DNA of 50,858 nt from the IMG/VR virus record IMGVR_UViG_3300045960_000023, positions 1-50,858 of that record; one strand, written 5' to 3'. The stretch comes from a virus. Shown piece after piece: positions 7,548-13,085 of the stretch (its first letter is position 1; the number at the start of each line of letters is the position of its first letter). The notes under the pieces were generated by a model. That model had not been told where the DNA came from, did not search any database, and saw only the letters and a list, made by a program, of their open reading frames with translations. A program made the translations under genes and the position numbers.

Positions 7548-7583
7548 CGCAAAGCGCATCCGTCTCCAGAAGTGGGCATTAGA
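7548..7583 (-). repeat. Inverted repeat, right arm
   Basis: Imperfect reverse complement of 7120-7155. It begins eight bases after the stop of the enclosed gene and runs into the long hairpin that follows. Confidence 0.75.
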
Positions 7584-7800
7584 TGGGCATCTCGATGGGA
7601 AACAGGTGGGTGTGTATGTGTGTCTGTCTGTGTGCCACCCCCTCCTTCCCATCCATGATGCCACCTTATCCACTATCCCTACTATTAAAAAAATATATAG
7701 AAGAAGAATAAGGGAAGGGATAAGGGGACTGTGCATGGGGGAAGGACTGGGTGGCACACACACGCACCCACCTACCCACACAACGCCCACTTGCATCTTG
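7570..7800. repeat. Long imperfect hairpin, non-coding
   Basis: Nested complementary blocks fold the whole stretch on itself: AAGTGGGC (7570-7577) with GCCCACTT (7785-7792); the TG-rich 7607-7634 with the CA-rich 7755-7779; CCACCC..TCCTTCCC (7635-7650) with its complement near 7738-7758; CCTTATC (7664-7670) with GATAAGG (7719-7725). An AT-rich loop is centred near 7690. Open frames on both strands here are low-complexity by-products of the symmetry. It may be a structured leader RNA, a former mobile-element remnant or a replication structure. Confidence 0.65.
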
Positions 7801-7816
7801 CCAACAGGAGGCATCT

Positions 7817-7906
7817 ATGGACTGGTACGTCAAGGTTATAATTGCCATCATCTATGGGCTCTGCCTGATAGTTATGGCAGATGCGTTTCTTAACTTTCTA
7901 ACTTGA
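7817..7906 (+). CDS. Membrane micropeptide (29 residues)
   Basis: An ATG preceded by AGGAGG at five bases starts a 29-residue peptide (DWYVKVIIAIIYGLCLIVMA then DAFLNFLT) that is almost wholly one transmembrane helix. It is too small for standard gene callers, but the ribosome-binding site and tight spacing to the next gene support it. Possible role in membrane-level takeover or superinfection exclusion, by position only. Confidence 0.6.
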   Translation: MDWYVKVIIAIIYGLCLIVMADAFLNFLT

Positions 7907-7919
7907 TAGGGAGGTGTCT

Positions 7920-8111
7920 ATGAACATCGAGGCTATGCTTCAGTCTATTGAACAGGCGGATGAAGATGTGCGGAGGGCTGAGAAGGAAAGGGCAGACCTG
8001 AAGGCGCACATCATCAAGGAGATGGTGAGGGATAACGTCTATGATTTCCTCTCCATTAACATCAGCAAGATGCGCCAGGTCACGAGGCGCATGGATAGGG
8101 TGAGGAGGTAA
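7920..8111 (+). CDS. Small helical protein
   Basis: 63 residues starting at the ATG behind AGGGAGG. An in-frame GTG two codons earlier is less well spaced. The N-terminal half is a charged coiled-coil-like helix (IEQADEDVRRAEKERADLKA, residues 10-29), and the C-terminus is basic (RQVTRRMDRVRR). Not recognised. It may bind nucleic acid through the basic tail. Confidence 0.7.
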   Translation: MNIEAMLQSIEQADEDVRRAEKERADLKAHIIKEMVRDNVYDFLSINISKMRQVTRRMDRVRR

Positions 8112-8116
8112 CAGCC

Positions 8117-8296
8117 ATGCCTATTGACAATCTGCAGCCCATAGAGAAGATGCAGCGCATCAGAGGTGCCATCGCCACTATTGAGGATATGCTTGTTTGC
8201 CTATCCGCCTACGATGGGAGGCCAGTTGACAAGGTGATGCCTAGGCTCATGGAACTGAGGAAGGCAGTCGACAACTTCACCGCTGAGCACATCTAG
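8117..8296 (+). CDS. Small helical protein
   Basis: 59 residues (starts MPIDNLQPIEKMQRIRGAI). GGAGGT lies seven bases upstream, within the end of the previous gene. Predicted mostly helical, with IEDMLVCLSAYDG and VMPRLMELRKAVDNFT. No family is recognised. It sits in a run of small early genes. Confidence 0.65.
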   Translation: MPIDNLQPIEKMQRIRGAIATIEDMLVCLSAYDGRPVDKVMPRLMELRKAVDNFTAEHI

Positions 8297-8360
8297 CATT
8301 GGTCTTGCCCCTTGCTTGTCGAGGGGCAGGGCTAACCCTAGATGAGAGGAGGTGATACAA
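8297..8360. other. Short gap with GC-rich hairpin
   Basis: GCCCCT and AGGGGC (near 8306-8328) can pair around a nine-base loop, followed by AGGG/CCCT. No U-run follows, so termination is uncertain. The stretch ends in the ribosome-binding site of the next gene. Confidence 0.35.
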
Positions 8361-8513
8361 GTGGACTTTTACGACTATCTCAAGATGTTGGACAAGCCGG
8401 ATGTTGCGCTTCTTTACAGGGTGCTGAGGGACAAGATCATGGCTCAGCCGAAGGAGGCGTCTCAGCAGGACTACACAGTGCTGGGCAAGTTGAAGGTTAT
8501 TCTCAATGGCTAG
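8361..8513 (+). CDS. Small protein, GTG start
   Basis: 50 residues (begins VDFYDYLKMLDKPDVALLYR). AGGAGGTGAT precedes the GTG. Probably a compact helical protein. Not recognised. It is the last gene before the 8521-8554 palindrome. Confidence 0.6.
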   Translation: MDFYDYLKMLDKPDVALLYRVLRDKIMAQPKEASQQDYTVLGKLKVILNG

Positions 8514-8520
8514 AAACGTG

Positions 8521-8554
8521 GGCACCTATTACCAACCAATGGTGATAGGTGCCC
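8521..8554. promoter_or_regulatory. 34-bp palindrome containing dispersed site copy 3
   Basis: GGCACCTAT at the left end pairs with ATAGGTGCC at the right end, and inside them lies ACCAACCAATGGT (8531-8543). Apart from one T/G pair next to the core, the arms are perfectly symmetric. In RNA it would be a 14-bp hairpin with a 5-base loop, without a following U-run. A second, weaker ACCTA/TAGGT repeat follows at 8559-8577. The site lies about 60 bp upstream of the promoter for a ribbon-helix-helix gene and may be its operator. Confidence 0.7.
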
Positions 8555-8612
8555 TTTACCTATTTCACATGATAGGTGAATAGTGAGCACACACACCTGT
8601 GTCATTTGTGGG

Positions 8613-8641
8613 TTGACACCTACCCCAAAGTCTGATATGCT
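8613..8641 (+). promoter_or_regulatory. Sigma70-like promoter
   Basis: TTGACA (8613-8618), 17-bp spacer, TATGCT (8636-8641). The spacer starts CCTACCCCAA, nearly the same as in the promoter at 12020. It drives the ribbon-helix-helix gene that starts 27 bases downstream. Confidence 0.75.
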
Positions 8642-8667
8642 TTCTCATCAACATCAGGAGGTGTCGT

Positions 8668-9072
8668 ATGGCTAGGACAGTACCCTTTGAGGCTAGGTTG
8701 GATATCTGCAGTCTAGCAACCATCGACCGCTATTACCGAGATAGCGGTGTCAACCCTCGCTCACGCAGCGAGCTCATCTACATGGCAGTTCAAGATCTGT
8801 GTCATCTGCTCACTAAGGCGAATAAGGTAGAGCTGGTGACCAGTATCAATGACGCTGCCACTTATCTAGAAGAGGTATACGGAGGCATGGGTAAGCCTGG
8901 GCGCAACACTCGCACGCTGCTCAGCGAACGAAGGGCTGAGACACTCATCGAAGATGGCCTCGACCCTTCATATCTGCGTATAGCAACCAAAGCGCCTGTG
9001 AGTGATGAAGAGATGCGTGCCGCTGTTGCTGAGGCGGCCAAGCAACTTGGCATTAAACCTGTCAATGGTTAG
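8668..9072 (+). CDS. Ribbon-helix-helix-type DNA-binding protein candidate
   Basis: 134 residues. The first 50 fit a ribbon-helix-helix domain: a short strand (TVPFEARL), helix A (SLATIDRYYRDSG), then helix B beginning with the characteristic SRSELIYMAVQDLCHLL. The remainder is helical and acidic, with AAVAEAAKQLG near the end. AGGAGGT precedes the ATG. Such proteins dimerise and bind short palindromes. The gene has its own promoter, with a large palindrome just upstream, so autoregulation is plausible. It is a candidate reader of the dispersed ACCA-N5-TGGT sites. The fold assignment is by pattern only. Confidence 0.7.
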   Translation: MARTVPFEARLDICSLATIDRYYRDSGVNPRSRSELIYMAVQDLCHLLTKANKVELVTSINDAATYLEEVYGGMGKPGRNTRTLLSERRAETLIEDGLDPSYLRIATKAPVSDEEMRAAVAEAAKQLGIKPVNG

Positions 9073-9098
9073 TTGTGCACGCACGCTACGCTTTCTTA

Positions 9099-9127
9099 TT
9101 GACAAGATGCCCAACTAATGGTATAAT
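9099..9127 (+). promoter_or_regulatory. Consensus sigma70 promoter overlapping a palindrome-like site
   Basis: TTGACA (9099-9104), exactly 17 bp, TATAAT (9122-9127): a perfect match to the consensus. The spacer contains CCAACTAATGGT (9111-9122), one base short of the dispersed palindrome, placed against the -10 box. A protein bound there would block RNA polymerase. Confidence 0.85.
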
Positions 9128-9155
9128 GGCTTATAACAATGAGGGAGGGTTTATT

Positions 9156-9458
9156 ATGAAAGTTTATGTTGTCCACTTCACAGGTTTCACGAGCGTCTAT
9201 CAGGACCTATACCCTGAAGGACAAGGCGCAATCCGTGCGGTCTGCTCCACACTGTCTATTGCAAGGCAGGTGATGGAGCGCAAGGTGCGTAACCTCTGCC
9301 ATCATGCTCATCTCAGCGTCACCGATCTGGTGCGCCCTAACAAGAACAAGGTCGTTGTCCCCTCCACAATGCAGGGCTTCTACATCTCATCCCACACTAT
9401 TGACGCAACTGGTGCCTATACGCCTGCTGGCCGTGCGAGGAGGGGTTATGAAGTTTGA
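9156..9458 (+). CDS. Small early protein
   Basis: 100 residues from the ATG behind GAGGGAGGG, about 20 bases from the likely transcription start, so it should be strongly expressed. The sequence (MKVYVVHFTGFTSVYQDLYP) suggests an alpha/beta fold. The C-terminal third is basic. No family is recognised. Confidence 0.75.
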   Translation: MKVYVVHFTGFTSVYQDLYPEGQGAIRAVCSTLSIARQVMERKVRNLCHHAHLSVTDLVRPNKNKVVVPSTMQGFYISSHTIDATGAYTPAGRARRGYEV

Positions 9459-9606
9459 TCGTGAAGATATGAGGAATCACCTGATGCAACTGGACAGACA
9501 GGATGGTAAGGTATCATGTAGAAGGTGCGGTGTCATCTTGGCCATCTTGTTTAGTGGCTTCTGTTGGTTCATCGCTGTGAGTGCGATAGTGGGGTTCCTA
9601 TCATGA
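9448..9606 (+). CDS. Membrane protein with CxxC (52 residues)
   Basis: Starts inside the previous gene at an ATG behind GAGGAGGGG. After a polar N-terminus with SCRRCG it has one transmembrane helix (VILAILFSGFCWFIAVSAIVG). A plausible single-span inner-membrane protein, with the CxxC on the N-terminal side. Function unknown. Confidence 0.65.
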   Translation: MKFDREDMRNHLMQLDRQDGKVSCRRCGVILAILFSGFCWFIAVSAIVGFLS

Positions 9607-9863
9607 TGCCAGTTGATGTATACTTCAAACATACTGAGAAGGGTCGCCTCCACAAGGGAGGTGGCGAGGAAAGGTTACACATTCCAACTCACGCACACAA
9701 GATGAGCCGAGCTCTCAAACATGACCCTTCATACGACTGGGCCACACCTCGAGACACTGATATAGACTATGTGCCTAGGAAGATGGATGGTGTGAGGAGC
9801 AAAAGGGGGAGGAAAAGTGCTACAATCTATCATATTCAGGATAGCCTTTATTACGGGCCTTAA
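9603..9863 (+). CDS. Small basic protein
   Basis: 86 residues. The ATG overlaps the preceding stop (ATGA), which implies coupled translation. Basic and His-rich (RLHIPTHAHKMSRALKHD), with RSKRGRKSATIYH near the end. Possibly a nucleic-acid binder. No family is recognised. A small CAGCC/GGCTG hairpin lies just after the stop. Confidence 0.65.
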   Translation: MMPVDVYFKHTEKGRLHKGGGEERLHIPTHAHKMSRALKHDPSYDWATPRDTDIDYVPRKMDGVRSKRGRKSATIYHIQDSLYYGP

Positions 9864-9921
9864 CAGCCTCTGGCTGCTATGGTATCTATCACGTGTTCAA
9901 CTAATATAAGGAGGCAGAAAG

Positions 9922-10137
9922 ATGGCAAGAGTAACAGCAGATGAGTTGATGGAGCGCATGGATGCAGATGCAGCCCTTGCGAAGCGAGAACTGGATGAAC
10001 TGGTCAAAAGCGACCCCACTTCTGTCAAGTTAATGGCAGCCTGGTGGAACAAGTGGTTTCCCAAAGCTGGGCACAAACGCCTGGGGCGCATCTTGGCAAA
10101 GACAGTTGTGCCCACCCCTTACAACGACAAGCAGTAG
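9922..10137 (+). CDS. Small helical protein
   Basis: 71 residues, ATG with AAGGAGG upstream. The N-terminal half is a helix (ADELMERMDADAALAKRELD), followed by AAWWNKWFPKAGHKRLGRIL, a Trp-rich amphipathic stretch. Not recognised. Confidence 0.7.
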   Translation: MARVTADELMERMDADAALAKRELDELVKSDPTSVKLMAAWWNKWFPKAGHKRLGRILAKTVVPTPYNDKQ

Positions 10138-10155
10138 AACAAGGAGGACAGCCCA

Positions 10156-10734
10156 ATGAAAGAACAGCCCATACTCTTAATCACCCACACACCTGAACAA
10201 CCAGACCCAATGAGCGCCTTTGACCCTGATCTTGACAACGACTTCTGCCAAGGTATCGAGGAGTACGAGGAGCCAACTGTCAACGATCTCAAGAACGCAA
10301 AGGGCCAGGACAAGATCGACCTCCTCCATGCACTGATGCAGAAGATGAGCAAGTCCGACCTCGCCATCGTTGCCGCTGCCTTCACATCATCTGGGCCGAA
10401 GACACGCAAGGGCACGCCCCATGCTGGCCCAGTCCAGCAGTTCAAAGTAATTACAGTTCATGGCTTCTGCCGCAACTGTGACCACACCATCGTCTACACC
10501 ACCGAACTCAAGGAAGGTCAACACAAGTCATATGTGCGGAAGAATGGCACTGTTGGCTACGTCGAGTGTAAGAAGAACTTCGACCCCATGACTATACAAG
10601 CATGGAGCAACAGTTGTGAACTGTGCCACACTCGTATCATGAAGTGGACGAGGGAGAAGTTGGAAGAGAGGTATATGCAACTCCTGTGTCGTCTCACCTT
10701 CGATGAAACCCCTTCTACCACCAATGATTGGTGA
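10156..10734 (+). CDS. Zinc-ribbon-like early protein
   Basis: 192 residues. The acidic N-terminal half is followed by a putative zinc-binding region: FCRNCDH (CxxC, near residue 110) and CELCHT (CxxC, near residue 155), with a lone Cys between (VECKKN). The stop codon and the last four sense codons (TNDW) are provided by a copy of the dispersed palindrome. AAGGAGGA precedes the ATG. Likely binds nucleic acid or protein. No named family. Confidence 0.75.
   Translation: MKEQPILLITHTPEQPDPMSAFDPDLDNDFCQGIEEYEEPTVNDLKNAKGQDKIDLLHALMQKMSKSDLAIVAAAFTSSGPKTRKGTPHAGPVQQFKVITVHGFCRNCDHTIVYTTELKEGQHKSYVRKNGTVGYVECKKNFDPMTIQAWSNSCELCHTRIMKWTREKLEERYMQLLCRLTFDETPSTTNDW
10720..10732. promoter_or_regulatory. 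Dispersed palindrome copy 4 (ACCAATGATTGGT)
   Basis: Followed by GATAG. It overlaps the stop of the zinc-ribbon gene (TGA 10732-10734) and sits immediately before the next start codon, so its GGTGAT occupies the place of a ribosome-binding site. Confidence 0.65.
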
Positions 10735-10739
10735 TAGCG

Positions 10740-10925
10740 ATGCGTCCAAAGGTAGGTAAAACCTACATACTCTACTACGGCCCAGGTAATATCAACAATA
10801 GGCAGATACATATCTGTGCTGTTGTAGATGATGACTTCTATGTATGCAGGTCCAGGGCTATGCACTATACAGTAGAGCATGTGTCTTGGTTCGACGCTAA
10901 CGAGAAGTACTTGGAGGAGAAGTGA
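10740..10925 (+). CDS. Small protein
   Basis: 61 residues (starts MRPKVGKTYILYYGPG). Beta-rich appearance (QIHICAVVDDDFYVCRSRAM). The only upstream ribosome-binding-like sequence is GGTGAT of the palindrome, so translation may depend on it or on the upstream gene. A GTG at 10731 is an alternative start. Overlaps the next gene by one base. Function unknown. Confidence 0.6.
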   Translation: MRPKVGKTYILYYGPGNINNRQIHICAVVDDDFYVCRSRAMHYTVEHVSWFDANEKYLEEK

Positions 10926-11125
10926 TGAAGAAAGCACTAACCATCATTGCTATGGCGTTGATAGTTGGGTGCTCCACTGTCCCACAGCCTAGGGATTTCA
11001 GCCTGGGCTGTGTGACAGATATGGAGTGTGAGATGGAAGACGAAGATGACATGGACGCTGAGACCTATCAGCAAGAGCTCGATGACCTGCGTTACTGGGT
11101 CGAGACGGGAAAGGTGAGAACATGA
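10925..11125 (+). CDS. Small lipoprotein
   Basis: 66 residues with Lys-Lys, a hydrophobic core and a lipobox (LIVGC, Cys 16), so lipidation and membrane anchoring are predicted. The mature part is strongly acidic (MEDEDDMDAE). Early-expressed phage lipoproteins in Gram-negative hosts can block superinfection, but this is inference. The start overlaps the previous stop (ATGA-type). Confidence 0.7.
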   Translation: MKKALTIIAMALIVGCSTVPQPRDFSLGCVTDMECEMEDEDDMDAETYQQELDDLRYWVETGKVRT

Positions 11126-11400
11126 TGACTATTGGCGATATTCTTGATGTAGTGAAGGGGAAGAGTGCCAAGCGGATAACTGGTCATCCACCTGACAAAT
11201 GTGACCTATGTGATGAGCCTCTTGGCAACCACTATCCAGATGAAGTGCCCACTTGCTACGATGGAAGGACAGCCAGAGGCCCGTGGGCTTGGATGTGCCG
11301 AGCTTGCTTCATCTACATGGGCACTGGACTGGGAACTGGCAGAGGGCAGAAGTACGAGTACTCAATTGAAGATAAGCAGTGGTACAAAGTGGAGGGATAA
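11122..11400 (+). CDS. Zinc-finger-like protein
   Basis: 92 residues with CDLC (near residue 28) and CRAC (near residue 59) plus an intervening Cys, consistent with one zinc site. The sequence after the second pair (FIYMGTGLGTGRGQKY) recalls small phage zinc-finger proteins found in early regions. It overlaps the lipoprotein gene by four bases. The target is unknown. Confidence 0.7.
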   Translation: MMTIGDILDVVKGKSAKRITGHPPDKCDLCDEPLGNHYPDEVPTCYDGRTARGPWAWMCRACFIYMGTGLGTGRGQKYEYSIEDKQWYKVEG

Positions 11401-11401
11401 T

Positions 11402-11653
11402 ATGACACTTAGCACGTTGAGGGAAACTGCAGCGGAGAAGGCAGCGTATCTGGATGACCTCAACGCTTATATCAAACTCATTGAAGATGCGAGAAGGGCC
11501 GTGGAAGAGGCAGACCTCTTCGCTTGGCGCACTTTCGAGAAGTATGAGGACTACGTGTCTAACGAAACCAGCCCCTACAGCCTGAGCTTCATCATCAGTG
11601 AACTAGGCGCAATAGGGGCAATGCTGAACAAGAAGAAAGGAGGTGGTGAATGA
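11402..11653 (+). CDS. Helical protein
   Basis: 83 residues starting at the ATG behind GGAGGG. Long amphipathic helices (TAAEKAAYLDDLNAYIKLIE, residues 8-27) and a second helical part (SFIISELGAIGAMLNKKK). Ends in Lys and Gly. Not recognised. Confidence 0.7.
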   Translation: MTLSTLRETAAEKAAYLDDLNAYIKLIEDARRAVEEADLFAWRTFEKYEDYVSNETSPYSLSFIISELGAIGAMLNKKKGGGE

Positions 11654-11814
11654 GCTACGTCTTTGTAGTAGAGATTCCTGACGATGAGATGCGACATCTT
11701 TCGGAGGAGATAGACATCACTAAGGGCCCAGTTGATGTACTCCGTGAGAAGCTGGAGCCTCGTGACTACTATAACTCCGATACCACTATCATCATGATAA
11801 AGGAAGGGGGGTGA
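11650..11814 (+). CDS. Small protein
   Basis: 54 residues (starts MSYVFVVEIPDDEMRHL). A strong site, AAGGAGGTGGTGA, precedes the ATG, which overlaps the end of the upstream gene. Probably a small alpha/beta protein. Unknown. Confidence 0.6.
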   Translation: MSYVFVVEIPDDEMRHLSEEIDITKGPVDVLREKLEPRDYYNSDTTIIMIKEGG

Positions 11815-11820
11815 TGCAAG

Positions 11821-11901
11821 GTGACCCAACGCCAAGGCCATATTCTGGATTTACTGATAGGAGTGGCTATAGCTACGGGATTGTTGATGGTCAACGCATA
11901 G
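11821..11901 (+). CDS. Membrane micropeptide (26 residues)
   Basis: GTG start with GGGGGTGAT upstream. The peptide has a polar head (TQRQGH) and one hydrophobic helix (ILDLLIGVAIATGLLMV). A strong ribosome-binding site in a tight gene row supports it. One of at least three such peptides here. Confidence 0.45.
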   Translation: MTQRQGHILDLLIGVAIATGLLMVNA

Positions 11902-11918
11902 ACAAAGGGAGGTGATGC

Positions 11919-11987
11919 TTGGACTACGTTATGGTAGCGATCTATTGGATGGGCATGGCTTATTTCCTAGTGGGGGCATTTCACTAA
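11919..11987 (+). CDS. Membrane micropeptide (22 residues)
   Basis: A TTG start preceded by GGGAGGTGATGC encodes DYVMVAIYWMGMAYFLVGA plus FH, essentially one transmembrane helix. The start codon is rare and the peptide very short, so the call depends on the very good ribosome-binding site. Confidence 0.4.
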   Translation: MDYVMVAIYWMGMAYFLVGAFH

Positions 11988-12019
11988 GCCTCTGTGCAAA
12001 ACAACAGTCGTAAAAGTGC

Positions 12020-12048
12020 TTGACATCTACCCCAATGTGTGGTATGGT
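12020..12048 (+). promoter_or_regulatory. Sigma70-like promoter
   Basis: TTGACA (12020-12025), 17-bp spacer, TATGGT (12043-12048). The spacer TCTACCCCAATGTGTGG shares its first ten bases with the 8613 promoter except one, and CCAATGTGTGGT resembles the dispersed palindrome. The leader (about 12055-12107) contains a GGAGCGC/GCGCCC hairpin. Confidence 0.75.
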
Positions 12049-12107
12049 GTCTCACAATTTGGAGCGCTTTGCGCCCATACTACAAAACAATAGGAGGATT
12101 TGAAAAG

Positions 12108-12467
12108 ATGGCAGAAATGACTGAGATCAAGGCAACGAAGGAAATCGGGGACGTTCTCAAAGAGGCAACCATTCTGTTCGATTACGGTGCTGACTGCGCT
12201 GAGGCGGTGGCGAAGTTTGGTGCCGAGGTTGTGTTCTCCAACTTCAAGCGCAGTGCCAACATCACCGCACAGGCAGCTATGCGGCGCCTTCTCGAGGCGA
12301 ACAAGACGCAGGAAGAGATCGTGACGGCTATGGCAGGGTGGAAACCTGGTGTCTCCCTCGAGCGCACTGTTGACCCCGTCAAGGCTCTGCTTGGCAAGTT
12401 CGCTACGATGAGCAAGGAAGAGCAGGAGAAGATCATTTCCGACCTCATGGACAAGCAGGCGAAGTAA
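12108..12467 (+). CDS. Small early/middle protein, probably abundant
   Basis: 119 residues from the ATG behind AGGAGG. All-helical appearance: DYGADCAEAVAKFGAEVVFS, then ITAQAAMRRLLEANKTQEEI, then MSKEEQEKIISDLMDKQAK. Its own promoter, strong ribosome-binding site and a following structured RNA suggest high expression. Size and the PG..VDP..A stretch recall the 7180 gene. No family is recognised. Confidence 0.8.
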   Translation: MAEMTEIKATKEIGDVLKEATILFDYGADCAEAVAKFGAEVVFSNFKRSANITAQAAMRRLLEANKTQEEIVTAMAGWKPGVSLERTVDPVKALLGKFATMSKEEQEKIISDLMDKQAK

Positions 12468-12487
12468 GGCTACCTCCCTAGCCAGGT

Positions 12488-12575
12488 GGGGCGGAGCTGA
12501 TGATATAGGCCCGGGACTGCGAACACAATTGAGTGAAAGAGTCCGATGACTATGATTCAGCCCGCCCCTTCTTTT
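12488..12575 (+). ncRNA. Structured RNA candidate 1
   Basis: GGGGCGG(A)GCTGA at 12488-12500 pairs with TCAGC then CCGCCCC at 12557-12568, giving 12 bp with one bulged A. Inside, TATAG can pair with CTATG and GGACT with AGTCC. The run TTCTTTTGT follows. It could be a processed small RNA ending in a terminator, or an elaborate terminator behind the strongly promoted gene upstream. The stem is too long and the arms are wrong for a tRNA. Confidence 0.55.
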
Positions 12576-12615
12576 GTCACTATCTAACAAGCACAACAAT
12601 GTTTGGAGGCGTAAG

Positions 12616-12912
12616 ATGTCTGAACGTGGAGCTCAGTGGACAGATTTCAGGACTATCGTAGCAGGTCACATCGACAACTATACCATCCCGCAGTACGGAG
12701 ACTTCCCAGACGATGAAGTCGCTCAGCACTGGGATGCTGCGCAGTGCGTGGACGCTATTGGTAAGTATGTGACACGCTACAGGGTTATGAGGCGAGGTAG
12801 GCTGGAGACGTTGAGGGACATGGCTAAAGTGGCCCACTTCGCTTGCATGGCATTCTACATGATGAGTCCTTCACAGGATGAGATTGACAAGATACTGGAG
12901 GGGAAGGTATGA
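12616..12912 (+). CDS. Small protein, weak DUF3310-like pattern
   Basis: 98 residues, ATG behind TTGGAGGCGTAAG. The part CVDAIGKYVTRYRVMRRGRL then a helix (MAKVAHFACMAFYMM) is laid out like DUF3310-type phage proteins, in which a KY..RY motif is followed by a long helix. The match is by eye and weak. It ends overlapping the next gene (ATGA). Confidence 0.65.
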   Translation: MSERGAQWTDFRTIVAGHIDNYTIPQYGDFPDDEVAQHWDAAQCVDAIGKYVTRYRVMRRGRLETLRDMAKVAHFACMAFYMMSPSQDEIDKILEGKV

Positions 12913-13085
12913 TTGGCCACTCTGGTAAGATGAGGTTTGATATAGTCATTGACAGAGATATGGTGATGCGCGCAGGGGAGATTCTGACAGTTGAGTTCAC
13001 CCTACATGAAAGTGCGTTTGACATAATATCTGTCAAGAAGATTAAGCCTGACGAAGTCATCTACGAGAGGAAGACAGATGAGTAG
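12909..13085 (+). CDS. Small protein upstream of ligase
   Basis: 58 residues (starts MIGHSGKMRFDIVIDRDMVM). Probably beta-rich. GGAAGGT precedes the ATG, which overlaps the previous stop. Its own end overlaps the ligase start by eight bases. Unknown function. Confidence 0.65.
   Translation: MIGHSGKMRFDIVIDRDMVMRAGEILTVEFTLHESAFDIISVKKIKPDEVIYERKTDE

Noticed and set aside
7542-7893. Open frames on both strands of the long hairpin
   Set aside because: His/Thr/Pro-rich low-complexity translations caused by TG/CA repeats. No ribosome-binding site.
12496-12560. Hammerhead ribozyme (CTGATGA followed later by GAAA)
   Set aside because: The bases between do not form the required stem II, GAAA lies in the loop of a different helix, and no suitable cleavage triplet borders the outer stem.
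12488-12568. tRNA with GGGGCGG/CCGCCCC as acceptor stem
   Set aside because: The helix continues into GCTGA/TCAGC, leaving no T arm or anticodon arm of proper size.
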